Positions 9,976-17,741 of a stretch of DNA of 64,000 nt are shown piece after piece. The position numbers and the translations under genes are program-made. This DNA comes from ChocPot-Mid sp043804925 (GTDB lineage: Bacteria; Bacteroidota; Ignavibacteria; Kapaibacteriales; UBA2268), in contig JAZDIP010000022.1 in NCBI GenBank assembly GCA_043804925.1, positions 168,287 through 232,286 of the forward strand. Direction: 5' to 3'. How positions within the stretch are numbered: the first letter of the stretch is position 1; each line of letters begins with the position of its first letter. The notes under the pieces were generated by a model, which worked only from the letters and a program-made list of their open reading frames with translations, was not told where the DNA came from and made no database searches.

Positions 9976-11375
9976 TTTTCATTCCTTTTTCTTATAAATA
10001 TTATTGCCAAAATTAAAGATAATAAAATTCCGGGTATCATCGGTTCAATTTCAGAAAAAATTTCGATTGAGTCAAAAAATATTTTTCCCATTGTCCATAA
10101 AAAAGAGAGACCGGATGACGCTAACATTATTATAATTGCAATTCTTGGTTTGATGATGATTTTATTGCTATAACTGAACAGCATCGGTGCTAAAAGCCCG
10201 GGGATTGCAATAGATGAAGTCTTGTAGATTAAATCAACAGCGGAAGGAATCAGCATTGCAAGAAAGATGCTAAAGATTGAAGTTATTACAAGTCCGGTTT
10301 TAATTAATGATTTTGTTGACAATCTTTCCAGAGTACGAAAAAATCTTTTTAAAGGTTTTAATATATCATTTCCAATTGTTGCCGCACTGATGAAAGCATA
10401 GCTGTCCAAAGTGGACATAATCGTTGCTAATAAAGCGACTGTAAATAACCCTTTCCAGACAACGGGCAAAACGCTATCTCCTAACATTGGAAATGCCATG
10501 ATTGGATTGTCTGTTATAAAGTACGCTTTTGAGTACAAACCAGTTATTAAAGTCATTGTATCGAAAATAATCCAAAATAAGACAGAAACCGCTATCCCCC
10601 TTCTTGCTGTCTTAGGTGATTTGGCGGCAGCACAGCGCTGATGAAATCCGGGGTCAATAAAAGTTTGCAAAGCAATGATAAACCAACTGATAATGTATTG
10701 CCAAGAATAATCGCCTGATAATTCCTTATGATTGACAGGTAACTTATCGAGCATTGTTCCAATGGGACCAAGGGAATTAACAGTAAAAAACAATAATACT
10801 CCAAAACCAATATACATCAACACGAATTGAACTGAATTAGTCAATACATCTGCCCTGAATCCACCGGTATAGATATATGCTAACGATAGAATAGCTCCTG
10901 TTACAATGCAAATCCACAAAGACCAGCCGGTAAATAGATTAATCATTACACCCAACATTAAAACATAGGCGGCAGGAATTGTAATAACTAAAACTATAAA
11001 CGATGATAGCCAAGCCGCCCGCTTTCCAAAAGCATTTTCGATTTGCTCGGGAATCGTTCTGACTTTTGACTTTCTGATTTTCCCTGCGATAAAATAAGCG
11101 AACAGTAAAGCCGCAATATAATATGGCAAAGCAAAACAAACCCAGGCAACTATTCCACCTTTGTAGATGAATTCACCCATTCCGAGTATATTACCGTACC
11201 ATGTTGCAACAAGAGTAGCAACAAAAAGAGGTAAAGTTACTTTTCTTCCGGCGAGTAAAAAATCAATTGTTGTCTCATTCGAGGAATCTCTTTTTCGTGA
11301 CATGAAAAATCCCACATACAGAATGATGCAGAAGTAAAAGATGATTACCAGCCAGTCAAAAAATTCTAAAGTCAT
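9972..11375 (-). CDS. Sodium:solute symporter (SSS family)
   Basis: A 467-residue inner-membrane protein with about 13 transmembrane segments. Features of the SSS (LeuT-fold, SGLT/PutP-like) family are seen: an N-terminal FYFCIILYVGFFMSRK helix, the FLLAGR segment (family: DYFLAGR), the long SLAYIYTGGFRADVLTNSVQ block that matches the SSS signature around TM5, and LDSYAFISAATIGNDIL. It imports a solute driven by Na+; which one (sugar, amino acid, carboxylate, pantothenate) cannot be told. It is the first gene of a two-gene operon with pgsA, with no obvious functional link. Confidence 0.88.
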   Translation of the reverse strand: MTLEFFDWLVIIFYFCIILYVGFFMSRKRDSSNETTIDFLLAGRKVTLPLFVATLVATWYGNILGMGEFIYKGGIVAWVCFALPYYIAALLFAYFIAGKIRKSKVRTIPEQIENAFGKRAAWLSSFIVLVITIPAAYVLMLGVMINLFTGWSLWICIVTGAILSLAYIYTGGFRADVLTNSVQFVLMYIGFGVLLFFTVNSLGPIGTMLDKLPVNHKELSGDYSWQYIISWFIIALQTFIDPGFHQRCAAAKSPKTARRGIAVSVLFWIIFDTMTLITGLYSKAYFITDNPIMAFPMLGDSVLPVVWKGLFTVALLATIMSTLDSYAFISAATIGNDILKPLKRFFRTLERLSTKSLIKTGLVITSIFSIFLAMLIPSAVDLIYKTSSIAIPGLLAPMLFSYSNKIIIKPRIAIIIMLASSGLSFLWTMGKIFFDSIEIFSEIEPMIPGILLSLILAIIFIRKRNEK

Positions 11376-11537
11376 AAAAATTGATTTTAAAAAAATAAAA
11401 AAAAGCTGATGACCGAAGCACGGTTCTTAGAATGATAGAAACACTGATTGACCGAAAATCAAAAAAAGATATTTACGAAAGACAAGAAATATGAATTCCT
11501 GACTTTACAACTTTCTATTTTCTACAGATAGCGATTC

Positions 11538-12038
11538 TCATTTAATAAGCAATGGTTTCAGCTTATGTACAATTATTTCGATTGACGATAATCCGTCATC
11601 AATATCCTTAAAAATATTTTTTGCCTGATGTTTTTGGTCAGGGAGTTTTGTCCTGACGTCATAAACATAAGCATTAATCAGAAGTTTTCCAGCACGAATA
11701 TAAAAATTACCCGAAACAACTTTTTCGACATTCAGCGATGTAACGGCTTTCCACATATCAGTCGGATACTGTGGATTTGTTGGGTCGAGATTTAATTCGG
11801 CGAGTAAATCCTCGATAGAATCCCCCGGAACAAGTTGAAATTGCTGCTGTTCGGCATCGAGAGCGAGAAGAGCTTTTTGCAAAGAATCCTGCAATTGATA
11901 GCACCAAATGTTTAAATCAATTTTACCTTCCTGATTTTGAAAGGGAAGTACTGCAATGCGTGTCTGTGAATTAATATTTGAAACAATTGCCAAATTAATT
12001 AAAACAGCAAAAGCAAAAAAAATAATGAGCTTTTTCAT
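11538..12038 (-). CDS. Exported protein of the TolB-N/FlgO-like fold
   Basis: 166 residues with a signal peptide (MKKLIIFFAFAVLINLAIVSNINSQ). The mature start TRIAVLPFQNQEGK followed by a helix, then VEKVVSGNFYIRAGKLLINAYVYDVRT, is the pattern of the periplasmic TolB N-terminal/FlgO/CsgG-like domain, in which a small alpha/beta unit senses or assembles with envelope partners. No lipobox cysteine is seen. Neighbours (Hpt gene upstream, symporter operon downstream) give no clear pathway. Function unknown beyond an envelope location; the fold call is by motif shape only. Confidence 0.6.
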   Translation of the reverse strand: MKKLIIFFAFAVLINLAIVSNINSQTRIAVLPFQNQEGKIDLNIWCYQLQDSLQKALLALDAEQQQFQLVPGDSIEDLLAELNLDPTNPQYPTDMWKAVTSLNVEKVVSGNFYIRAGKLLINAYVYDVRTKLPDQKHQAKNIFKDIDDGLSSIEIIVHKLKPLLIK

Positions 12039-12076
12039 AACAAATCCTCTTAATTGAAAAACAAATCAAGACATAT

Positions 12077-12385
12077 TTATTTATTTATTTGAGTATCAAC
12101 GAAAACTTTAATATCGTTGAATGCTTCAATGATTTTCTTTTCCAATTCTATAGCTTTTTCCCAGTTTTCTTCTTTTGAACAACCCATTAGTTCAATACCT
12201 AATTGCGCAGTTTCGTCAAAACCAAACTGTAAGCAAGAACCTTTGATTGTATGACCAAATCTGTAAAGTTCTTTAGCATCCCGTTCTTTGAGAATAACAG
12301 GTAACTGTGTTTTAATATCTTGTTGCCATGTTTCCAAAAATTCGGGTAACAGTTCAACAACGAAAGGGTCTTCGGGCATCTTCAT
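12077..12385 (-). CDS. Hpt (histidine phosphotransfer) domain protein
   Basis: A 102-residue stand-alone Hpt domain. The phosphorylatable histidine lies in RFGHTIKGSCLQFG (family motif HxxKG). Such four-helix proteins relay phosphate between hybrid histidine kinases and response regulators in the cytosol. The N-terminal PFVVELLPEFLETWQQDI and the C-terminal helix match the usual Hpt length. AGGAG lies about eight bases before ATG 12385. No kinase or regulator is nearby, so the partner is encoded elsewhere. It starts just 35 bases after the 3' end of the RNase P RNA gene on the same strand and may be partly read through from it. Confidence 0.88.
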   Translation of the reverse strand: MKMPEDPFVVELLPEFLETWQQDIKTQLPVILKERDAKELYRFGHTIKGSCLQFGFDETAQLGIELMGCSKEENWEKAIELEKKIIEAFNDIKVFVDTQINK

Positions 12386-12420
12386 AAATTTCTCCTCTTA
12401 ATAAATAAAAAATGTTATTG

Positions 12421-12812
12421 AAAAAGCTATAAGCCGAATTCTGTCTTGGGTTGCCCCGAGGCAATAATTTATCTGGGAGCAATGTCGCCACTGCCCTCAT
12501 GCAGCCTACCCGAATACGTAGCTTAAAAAAGCATTGGACGGACAGTCCTCAGACGCATTCTTATTTGGCTTTGCTCCGCGTCGGGTTTACATAGCAAATC
12601 CGGTTACCTGGACTTCTGGTAAGCTCTTGCCTCACCTTTTCAACCTTACCTCCATGACTCCCGTTAGGGACGGATTGGCGGTATTCTTTCTGTTGCACTT
12701 TCCGTCAGCTCACCCTAAAGCTTACTGCCTTCGCGTTACGAAGCACGCTGTCCTGTGGAGTTCGGACTTTCCTCATTCCGATTAAAATCGAAACGCTATT
12801 GCCCGCTTTTCC
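12421..12812 (-). ncRNA. rnpB: RNase P RNA, bacterial class A
   Basis: Read on the minus strand, the 5' part contains the universal GAGGAAAGTCCGAACTCC segment followed by ACAGG (plus-strand complement around 12751-12777). The 3' part ends in ACAGAATTCGGCTTAT (complement at 12431-12446). These are conserved cores CR I and CR V and pair to form P4. Ends are placed where GGAAAAGC (12812) and GCTTTTTC (12421) can form P1, so they are good to a few bases. The RNA is the catalytic subunit that removes tRNA 5' leaders. A short plus-strand open frame inside it is a chance ORF. Confidence 0.97.
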
Positions 12813-12817
12813 AATAA

Positions 12818-12850
12818 CAAAGTTTAATTATCAAATAACATTTTTCACAA
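12818..12850 (-). promoter_or_regulatory. Probable rnpB promoter
   Basis: On the minus strand a TTG (12848-12850) is followed after 21 bases by TAAACTTTG (12818-12826). This resembles the Bacteroidota TTG/TAnnTTTG promoter with one extra base in the -7 box. The distance from TTTG to the predicted RNA 5' end (about 12812) is 5-6 bases, which fits. Confidence 0.5.
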
Positions 12851-12939
12851 TTATTTTATTATAAGACAATATTAACAAATTTTTGTGATTAATCAAAATA
12901 AAACTTGTAATATGTTATCTGTTATCTGTGTTCCGTTAT

Positions 12940-12970
12940 CTGAGACTAATTGACTTGAGTCTCGGTTTTT
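12940..12970 (+). other. Hairpin followed by a T-run
   Basis: An 8-bp stem (12940-12947 with 12958-12965, one G-U pair) and a 10-base loop, followed by TTTTT at 12966-12970. On the plus strand it has the form of an intrinsic terminator, but no plus-strand gene lies upstream. It sits 70 bases before the MNT gene and might act in its leader, or it may be incidental. Confidence 0.4.
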
Positions 12971-13039
12971 ATAGAAATATCGGATTCACATCAAATTTTT
13001 ATTTGATATTCTCGTTTATTTACAATATATTAGAATGAT

Positions 13040-13348
13040 ATGGAAATTTTAAACGAAATAAAGCAAGCTATTATAAGTATTGAACCTGAAGCGGAGGTTT
13101 ATCTTTTTGGTTCAAGGGCGAGAGGAACACATAAGGATGATTCCGACTGGGATGTTTTGGTTTTACTACCCGGGAAAGTTAATTATTTAAGAAAGGAAAA
13201 AATTTGGAATGCCTTATATAATTTACAATATTTTAATGGAATTGCTCTAAGTATTGCAGTTAAAGAAAAAGATTTTTGGGATAACAACCAAATCTATCAT
13301 CATACAGAATTTTATAAAAATTTAACCAAAGAAATGGCAGCTTTATGA
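13040..13348 (+). CDS. mntA: MNT-type nucleotidyltransferase antitoxin
   Basis: A 102-residue minimal nucleotidyltransferase. The motif FGSRARGTHKDDSDWDVLV (GS followed by DxD) is the active site of the MNT/polymerase-beta fold. In characterised MntA-HepT pairs this protein is the antitoxin and neutralises the HEPN RNase toxin by adding AMP to a tyrosine. The ATGA overlap with the next gene (13345-13348), which is a HEPN protein, supports the pair strongly. Symbol by family analogy. ATG 13040 is the only reasonable start. Confidence 0.88.
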   Translation: MEILNEIKQAIISIEPEAEVYLFGSRARGTHKDDSDWDVLVLLPGKVNYLRKEKIWNALYNLQYFNGIALSIAVKEKDFWDNNQIYHHTEFYKNLTKEMAAL

Positions 13349-13761
13349 TTGATACTAATGCAGATTTAATTAAGTATAGAATATCAAAAGCATATATGGT
13401 GCTTGAAGAAGTAGAAGTACTTTGTCAAAATAATTATTATAGTGCTGCAATCAGCAGGTTGTATTTTGCTTGTTTTCATGCAGTCATTGCCATTTTGACA
13501 TTGTTAGGATATTCTGCTAAAACACATAAAGGAACAATGGTGTTGTTATATCAACATATCGTATCAAATGGAATACTCTCTCAGGAACAAAGTAAATTCT
13601 ACAGTTCTTTATTTCAAGCAAGACATGAAAATGATTATGATGATTTTATCGAACCTGACTCAAGCACTTTGCCTGATTGGCAAATTAAAGCTAAAGAATT
13701 TATTGATACAATCAACGACCATATTACCAATGAATTAAGTTCAAATGAAAACAAAGAATAA
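13345..13761 (+). CDS. HEPN-domain RNase toxin of the MNT/HEPN pair
   Basis: A 138-residue all-helical HEPN protein. It carries RLYFACFH, an R-x6-H motif matching the RX4-6H active site of HEPN ribonucleases, and a later ARHENDYDDF block with a possible tyrosine target for AMPylation. AAISRLYFACFHA fits the PF05168-type HEPN pattern. The start overlaps the mnt stop, giving tight translational coupling. It is expected to act as a cytosolic RNase toxin kept inactive by its partner. HEPN proteins of this subfamily vary in activity, so toxicity is inference. Confidence 0.85.
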   Translation: MIDTNADLIKYRISKAYMVLEEVEVLCQNNYYSAAISRLYFACFHAVIAILTLLGYSAKTHKGTMVLLYQHIVSNGILSQEQSKFYSSLFQARHENDYDDFIEPDSSTLPDWQIKAKEFIDTINDHITNELSSNENKE

Positions 13762-13767
13762 TAATAA

Positions 13768-14490
13768 ATGATTTATAAAATAAAAATATTGACCTTTTTA
13801 TTCTTGTATATTGTTTCAGGTTTTGAAGCAAAATCGCAGATTAAAGGAATCGAAACTCCTGATGAAAACAAAGACACTGTCTATACTTATATATCACCAA
13901 GACCTTTGATATATAGCACAGAAGCGGAAGAGGAAGTGAACTCAGCTTGGGGTTTGGATTTGGTTTTTTCAGGCAACGGTTTCGGATTAGGACTTTTTTA
14001 CCAGAAGAAATTCCTTAAGGATTGGTGCTTTTTCTCAAATTTGTATTTTTCCGGAGCCAGAAATACCGATGAGCTCGAGTTCTTTGATTATGATAAGCAA
14101 ATATATTACATACCCGGAAAAGTCAACCGCCTTTACATGATACCTTTGACAATAGGCATACAAAAATATCTTTTCAAAGAAATACTTCACGACAATCTTC
14201 AGCCATTTGTTAACTTAGGGATTGGTCCTTCTTTGATTATCTCTGCTCCATACCTCGATTACGAAAATAAATTTTTCAGCGCACTTGGAAATTCTGATTT
14301 GTTTGGGAGGTTTGGAGGTTTCGTTGGGATTGGTGCAAATGTCGGCTCAGGTGAAAAAGCTTTCATGTCCCTAAATATGAGATATTACTATATCCCATTC
14401 GGAAAAAACGGACTGGAAAGTGTGAAAGATAGCCCCTTAAAAGATTTTGGCGGATTATTCCTATCTCTCAGCTTGGGAGCAAAGCTTTAA
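13768..14490 (+). CDS. Outer-membrane beta-barrel protein, unknown function
   Basis: 240 residues. A signal peptide (MIYKIKILTFLFLYIVSGFEAKSQ) is followed by a glycine/aromatic alternating pattern (SGNGFGLGLFYQKKF, FFSNLYFSGARN, FVNLGIGPSLIIS, LFLSLSLGAKL) typical of 8- to 10-stranded outer-membrane barrels, ending in a hydrophobic strand. It begins six bases after the HEPN stop, with no terminator between. It therefore appears co-transcribed with the toxin-antitoxin pair, which is odd for an envelope protein. No specific family recognised. Confidence 0.7.
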   Translation: MIYKIKILTFLFLYIVSGFEAKSQIKGIETPDENKDTVYTYISPRPLIYSTEAEEEVNSAWGLDLVFSGNGFGLGLFYQKKFLKDWCFFSNLYFSGARNTDELEFFDYDKQIYYIPGKVNRLYMIPLTIGIQKYLFKEILHDNLQPFVNLGIGPSLIISAPYLDYENKFFSALGNSDLFGRFGGFVGIGANVGSGEKAFMSLNMRYYYIPFGKNGLESVKDSPLKDFGGLFLSLSLGAKL

Positions 14491-14571
14491 CTAATCATAC
14501 CAATATAACCCAAAATAATATTTCATAATTCCTGTAACTTTTTCATACTTCCTTACGTCTATTGGATTAGA

Positions 14572-14627
14572 AACTAATTTTATAGTTAATAAACTAATTT
14601 TTTAGTTGCATAACTAAAAGATTAGTT
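14572..14627. promoter_or_regulatory. Three tandem dyad operators for the BlaI-type repressor
   Basis: Three 16-bp dyads at 14572-14587 (AACTAA-N4-ATAGTT), 14592-14607 and 14612-14627 (both perfect AACTAA-N4-TTAGTT), spaced exactly 20 bp start to start, i.e. about two helical turns, so all three lie on one face of the DNA. They precede the BlaI/MecI-family gene. Dyads of this kind are the usual targets of BlaI dimers; autoregulation of the operon is inferred. Confidence 0.85.
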
Positions 14628-14636
14628 GTAAATTGC
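14606..14636 (+). promoter_or_regulatory. Predicted promoter of the blaI-blaR1 operon
   Basis: TTG at 14606-14608 and TAAATTG at 14629-14635 with 20 bases between them, close to the Bacteroidota -33/-7 arrangement. The elements overlap the second and flank the third operator dyad, so a bound repressor would block the polymerase. Confidence 0.5.
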
Positions 14637-14665
14637 AGAAAAATGATTAACAATAGGTAGTGAAT

Positions 14666-15064
14666 ATGACTGAATTAACAAAAGCGGAAGAAGAAATCAT
14701 GCAGGTACTCTGGAAACTTGACAATGCATTCGTCAAGGATGTAATAGAGGTTCTACCAGAACCAAAACCTGCTTACAATACAGTTTCAACCATCATCAGA
14801 ATACTCGAAAAGAAAGGTTTTGTTGAGCATGAGGCATTTGGCAAGACTCACAGGTATTTCCCTTCCGTTTCAAAAAAAGATTATACTAAGGTATTTCTGA
14901 AAGGATTTGTAAACAATTATTTCAGCAATTCTTACAGGCAGATGGTTTCATTTTTCGCAAAAGAAAATAATCTAAGCATAAAGGAATTGGAAGAACTCCG
15001 AAAAATAATAGATGAACAAATGTCGGATAAAAGTTCAAAAACAAGAAAGAGGAAGGAAGGTTGA
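14666..15064 (+). CDS. BlaI/MecI/CopY family transcriptional repressor
   Basis: 132 residues. Winged-helix protein with the family opening LTKAEEEIMQVLWKLDNAFVKDV and the recognition-helix/wing region PAYNTVSTIIRILEKKGFVEHEAFGKTHRYFPS, then a C-terminal dimerisation helix. BlaI proteins bind dyads as dimers and are inactivated by proteolysis triggered by the M56 sensor-protease encoded next door. ATG 14666 chosen (AGG about ten bases upstream); a GTG two codons earlier is possible. Its stop is one base before the blaR1-like ATG. The target genes are probably its own operon, since three operators lie just upstream; no beta-lactamase is nearby. Confidence 0.93.
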   Translation: MTELTKAEEEIMQVLWKLDNAFVKDVIEVLPEPKPAYNTVSTIIRILEKKGFVEHEAFGKTHRYFPSVSKKDYTKVFLKGFVNNYFSNSYRQMVSFFAKENNLSIKELEELRKIIDEQMSDKSSKTRKRKEG

Positions 15065-15065
15065 T

Positions 15066-17090
15066 ATGTCATCATTCATAACTTATATGCTCGAATCTGC
15101 AATCTGCATCACGATATTTTACTTGACATACAGATTGCTGTTTCACCGCGATACATTTTTCACTGTTAACAGGTTTTTCCTGATTATCACTCTGTTTTTG
15201 GCAATGCTTATTCCGGCATTTTCTGTTTCAACCGGGATCGAAAGTGAGGTCATGTATTACGGTACTATTCAAACGATAATAGTAACTGCGGATAATATTG
15301 AAAGAACTGTTGAATCCGGTCTTAGCTCATGGGAAGTAGCCGCTATTATTTACCTGACAGGTTTGCTGATATTCACAATAAGGTTTTTGGTGCAGATGAT
15401 ACAATTAATAATAATTATTCGTAAATGCGGAATAAATAAAATTCTTGGTTATAAAATCGTTTTCACTGAAGGCAAGTTTGCACCCTTCTCGTTTTTCAAT
15501 ATTATTTTCCTGAACGAATCATTTATGTACAATGATGATACCGCACAAATACTCGCACATGAGAAAATACATATACAAAAAAAACATACTTATGATATAA
15601 TCCTATTAGAAATTTTTACGATTATCCAATGGTTCAATCCTTTCATCTGGTTTTACAGAAACTCGATTCGCGACGTACATGAATACCAGGCAGATGAAGG
15701 AGTTGTAAGCAAAGGGTATGATAAAATAAATTACCAAAAGCTGATACTGAAACAGATCACCGGCGCCGAAGGGGTGAACAGCCCCGATCTGTTTCAGCCG
15801 GCTAATAATTTCAATTATTCAACAATTAAACGGAGGATTATTATGTTAACAAAATCAAGAACTAAGAAAATGGCAATATTGAAATTCCTTTTGGTCTTAC
15901 CGATGTCGGCGCTGTTAGTCTTAGCATTCTCATGCTCAGAATCCGGCTCCGGGAATAAAACCATATCCTATACATTAGAATATGAAGATGGAACAGAAAC
16001 TGTAAAATATGACACTCCGCCACAATTTCCAGGTGGTCACAAAGCACTATCTGAGTTTCTCAGAAACAACCAAAAAGTACCCGAAAAAATGGTTGAGGCA
16101 AAGACAGCAGGTAAAGTTACAGTTCGATTTAAAGTCAATACGGATGGGTCTCTTGAAAAAATAAGGGTTGCTCAGACTTTAAAAAAGGGTGGCAAGTGGT
16201 CTAAGGACAAACTCGGTTACGGTTGTGACGAAGAAGCTTTACGGCTTGTAAAAAGTATGCCTAAATGGAAACCGGCTGTATATAAAGGTAAACCGATTAA
16301 AATAACTCAATCCTTAATATTTTTCTTTGGGACAGAGGAGATGCAGAAAAACTGGAATGATTATTACAATGATGAGGCAAATTGGACTGCGTTTAAATTA
16401 ACATCCGGCTCAAAGGAAGGAAATTTGGTTGATGTTCTGTTCGCGGGTGGACACATTAATATGGTAGAATACTTAAGTAAGAATCTGAAATACCCAGAAG
16501 AAGCAAGAAAAAAAGGAGTCGAAGGTACTGTTATCGTTGCTTTCAAAATAGGGAATGATGGAAAAGTTTCTGAAGCAAAGGTTGTCCAAAGTATAGGTTA
16601 TGGCTGTGATGAGGAAGCCGTCAGGGTTGTTTCAAAAATTCCAAACTGGGAAATTAAAAATAAAGTTTCAGATGATTTTAAATGCGAAATGAAAATACCG
16701 ATAAAATTTAAACTTCAGGATAAAGGTAGTTCGGGTGAACACATTAATGCAGTGAAAGTACAGTTTGTTCCTCAAAAGGCAAACGAATATATTGAAATTG
16801 ACCAAATGCCAAAGATGGATGTCAATACATATATAGCAAACTTCAAGTATCCCGAAGAAGCAAGAAAAAAAGGAATTACAGGGACTGTATATGTCAGGGC
16901 ATTAGTCGGAACAGACGGTAAAGTTAAAGAAACAAAAATTGAATCAAGCGAAAACGACATTTTGTCTGAAGCGGCTGTCAAAGCCATTGAATCAACTGTA
17001 TTTGAACCTGCAATGGACAAAGGCAAAAAAGTTCAAGCATGGGTAACAATACCGGTGAAATTTCAGTTGGGGGAGAAAAAAGATAAATAA
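15066..17090 (+). CDS. BlaR1-like M56 peptidase fused to three TonB C-terminal-like domains
   Basis: 674 residues. N-terminal M56 (BlaR1/MecR1) integral-membrane metalloprotease: membrane segments near 10-28, 36-55, 92-115 and 177-195, zinc motif HEKIH at 165-169 and HEYQADEGV near 205. A fourth helix near 270-290 is followed by a periplasmic region with three TonB C-terminal-like repeats (about 310-405, 430-550 and 570-670). The second and third contain YPEEARKKG.(E/T)GTV, and all contain the V...DG pattern. It probably senses an envelope signal and cleaves the BlaI-type partner; the TonB-like domains suggest contact with outer-membrane receptors or peptidoglycan instead of a beta-lactam sensor. 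ATG 15066 chosen because GGAAGG precedes it, one base after the blaI stop. Confidence 0.9.
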   Translation: MSSFITYMLESAICITIFYLTYRLLFHRDTFFTVNRFFLIITLFLAMLIPAFSVSTGIESEVMYYGTIQTIIVTADNIERTVESGLSSWEVAAIIYLTGLLIFTIRFLVQMIQLIIIIRKCGINKILGYKIVFTEGKFAPFSFFNIIFLNESFMYNDDTAQILAHEKIHIQKKHTYDIILLEIFTIIQWFNPFIWFYRNSIRDVHEYQADEGVVSKGYDKINYQKLILKQITGAEGVNSPDLFQPANNFNYSTIKRRIIMLTKSRTKKMAILKFLLVLPMSALLVLAFSCSESGSGNKTISYTLEYEDGTETVKYDTPPQFPGGHKALSEFLRNNQKVPEKMVEAKTAGKVTVRFKVNTDGSLEKIRVAQTLKKGGKWSKDKLGYGCDEEALRLVKSMPKWKPAVYKGKPIKITQSLIFFFGTEEMQKNWNDYYNDEANWTAFKLTSGSKEGNLVDVLFAGGHINMVEYLSKNLKYPEEARKKGVEGTVIVAFKIGNDGKVSEAKVVQSIGYGCDEEAVRVVSKIPNWEIKNKVSDDFKCEMKIPIKFKLQDKGSSGEHINAVKVQFVPQKANEYIEIDQMPKMDVNTYIANFKYPEEARKKGITGTVYVRALVGTDGKVKETKIESSENDILSEAAVKAIESTVFEPAMDKGKKVQAWVTIPVKFQLGEKKDK

Positions 17091-17099
17091 AAAATGTGG

Positions 17100-17120
17100 G
17101 GGTAGGTTCAAAACCTGCCC
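17100..17120. repeat. Short hairpin repeat, copy 1
   Basis: GGGTAGGTT-CAA-AACCTGCCC: a 9-bp stem with one G-U and a 3-base loop. A second copy lies at 18706-18732 behind the pentapeptide gene, in the same orientation relative to transcription. Both sit just after a stop codon and could act as transcript ends, but the following T-runs are weak. Confidence 0.65.
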
Positions 17121-17136
17121 AATTTATAAAAAAATT

Positions 17137-17182
17137 GTCAACCTGAGCAGTCGAAGAATGTCATTCTGAACGAAGTGAAGAG
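17137..17182. repeat. Dispersed GTC-ATTCTGA-CGAAGTGAAG type intergenic repeat
   Basis: This stretch contains TCATTCTGAACGAAGTGAAG and a related inverted half, with a short AGAATGTCATTCT palindrome at the centre. Similar degenerate pieces occur at 24364-24411, 46018-46040 and 63775-63830. The whole gap 17091-17408 otherwise holds only these repeats and the padR control region. Confidence 0.5.
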
Positions 17183-17320
17183 TTTTTTTAATTTCAATAC
17201 ATAAGTTGTCTGAATGAAAAAAAGAAATTTCCGAAAAATTATAAATAATAATTTCCCTCTTGAGTAATGGTAGTGTATACTACTGTTTTAAAACTTCCTT
17301 AACAATCTTACTATAAAAAA

Positions 17321-17356
17321 TACTATGTCTATAAAAATACCTTGACAGACATAGTA
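17321..17356. promoter_or_regulatory. Inverted-repeat operator for the PadR regulator
   Basis: Perfect 10-bp arms TACTATGTCT (17321-17330) and AGACATAGTA (17347-17356) separated by 16 bp. The right arm sits between the -33 and -7 boxes of the padR promoter. PadR proteins bind ATGT/ACAT dyads, and both arms contain ATGT/ACAT. A smaller GTAGT-N4-ACTAC dyad at 17270-17283 may be an accessory site. Confidence 0.75.
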
Positions 17357-17372
17357 ATTTTTATTATATTTG
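17342..17372 (+). promoter_or_regulatory. padR promoter
   Basis: TTG at 17342-17344, 20 bases, then TATATTTG at 17365-17372: an exact TTG-N20-TAnnTTTG Bacteroidota-type promoter. The start of transcription should be near 17379, leaving a leader of about 30 bases before ATG 17409. Confidence 0.75.
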
Positions 17373-17408
17373 TTTTGTTGTTTGTTTAACATTAGAAAAA
17401 AGACGTTT

Positions 17409-17729
17409 ATGACTATAAATTCGGATTTAATCAGAGGTCATATTGACACAGTAATATTAAACTTATTAGCTAAGGGTGATAAGTACGGTTATGAAATCTC
17501 CAAAATCATTAATTTTCAAACAGGAGGAGAATATGAAATCAATGAAGCGACTTTGTATTCAAGTTTAAAGCGGCTTGAAAGGGTTCAATCAATTATCTCC
17601 TATTGGGGTGATGAAACTCAGGGAGGAAGAAGAAAATATTATAAAATTACCGATGATGGTAAAAATGTATTAATCCAAAACAAACTCAATTGGGAATTTA
17701 CGAAAAAAATTATTTCAAAACTTATATAA
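17409..17729 (+). CDS. PadR family transcriptional regulator
   Basis: 106 residues. The winged-helix core is the PadR type: DLIRGHIDTVILNLLAKGDKYGYEISK, NEATLYSSLKRLERVQSIISYWGDETQGGRRKYYKIT. The sequence conserved in the family (TLYxxLxRLExxGLI and GGRRRKYYxLT) is intact. Start taken at ATG 17409, which removes 13 residues that precede the domain and lie in the promoter. It is followed after 12 bases by a protein with a HAAS-like N-terminal domain, the usual partner of PadR regulators. An inverted repeat over its promoter suggests autorepression. Confidence 0.93.
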   Translation: MTINSDLIRGHIDTVILNLLAKGDKYGYEISKIINFQTGGEYEINEATLYSSLKRLERVQSIISYWGDETQGGRRKYYKITDDGKNVLIQNKLNWEFTKKIISKLI

Positions 17730-17741
17730 AAAGGTAAAATT

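Noticed and set aside
12534..12785. 83-codon plus-strand open frame
   Set aside because: It lies entirely inside the RNase P RNA gene, antisense to it, with no Shine-Dalgarno.
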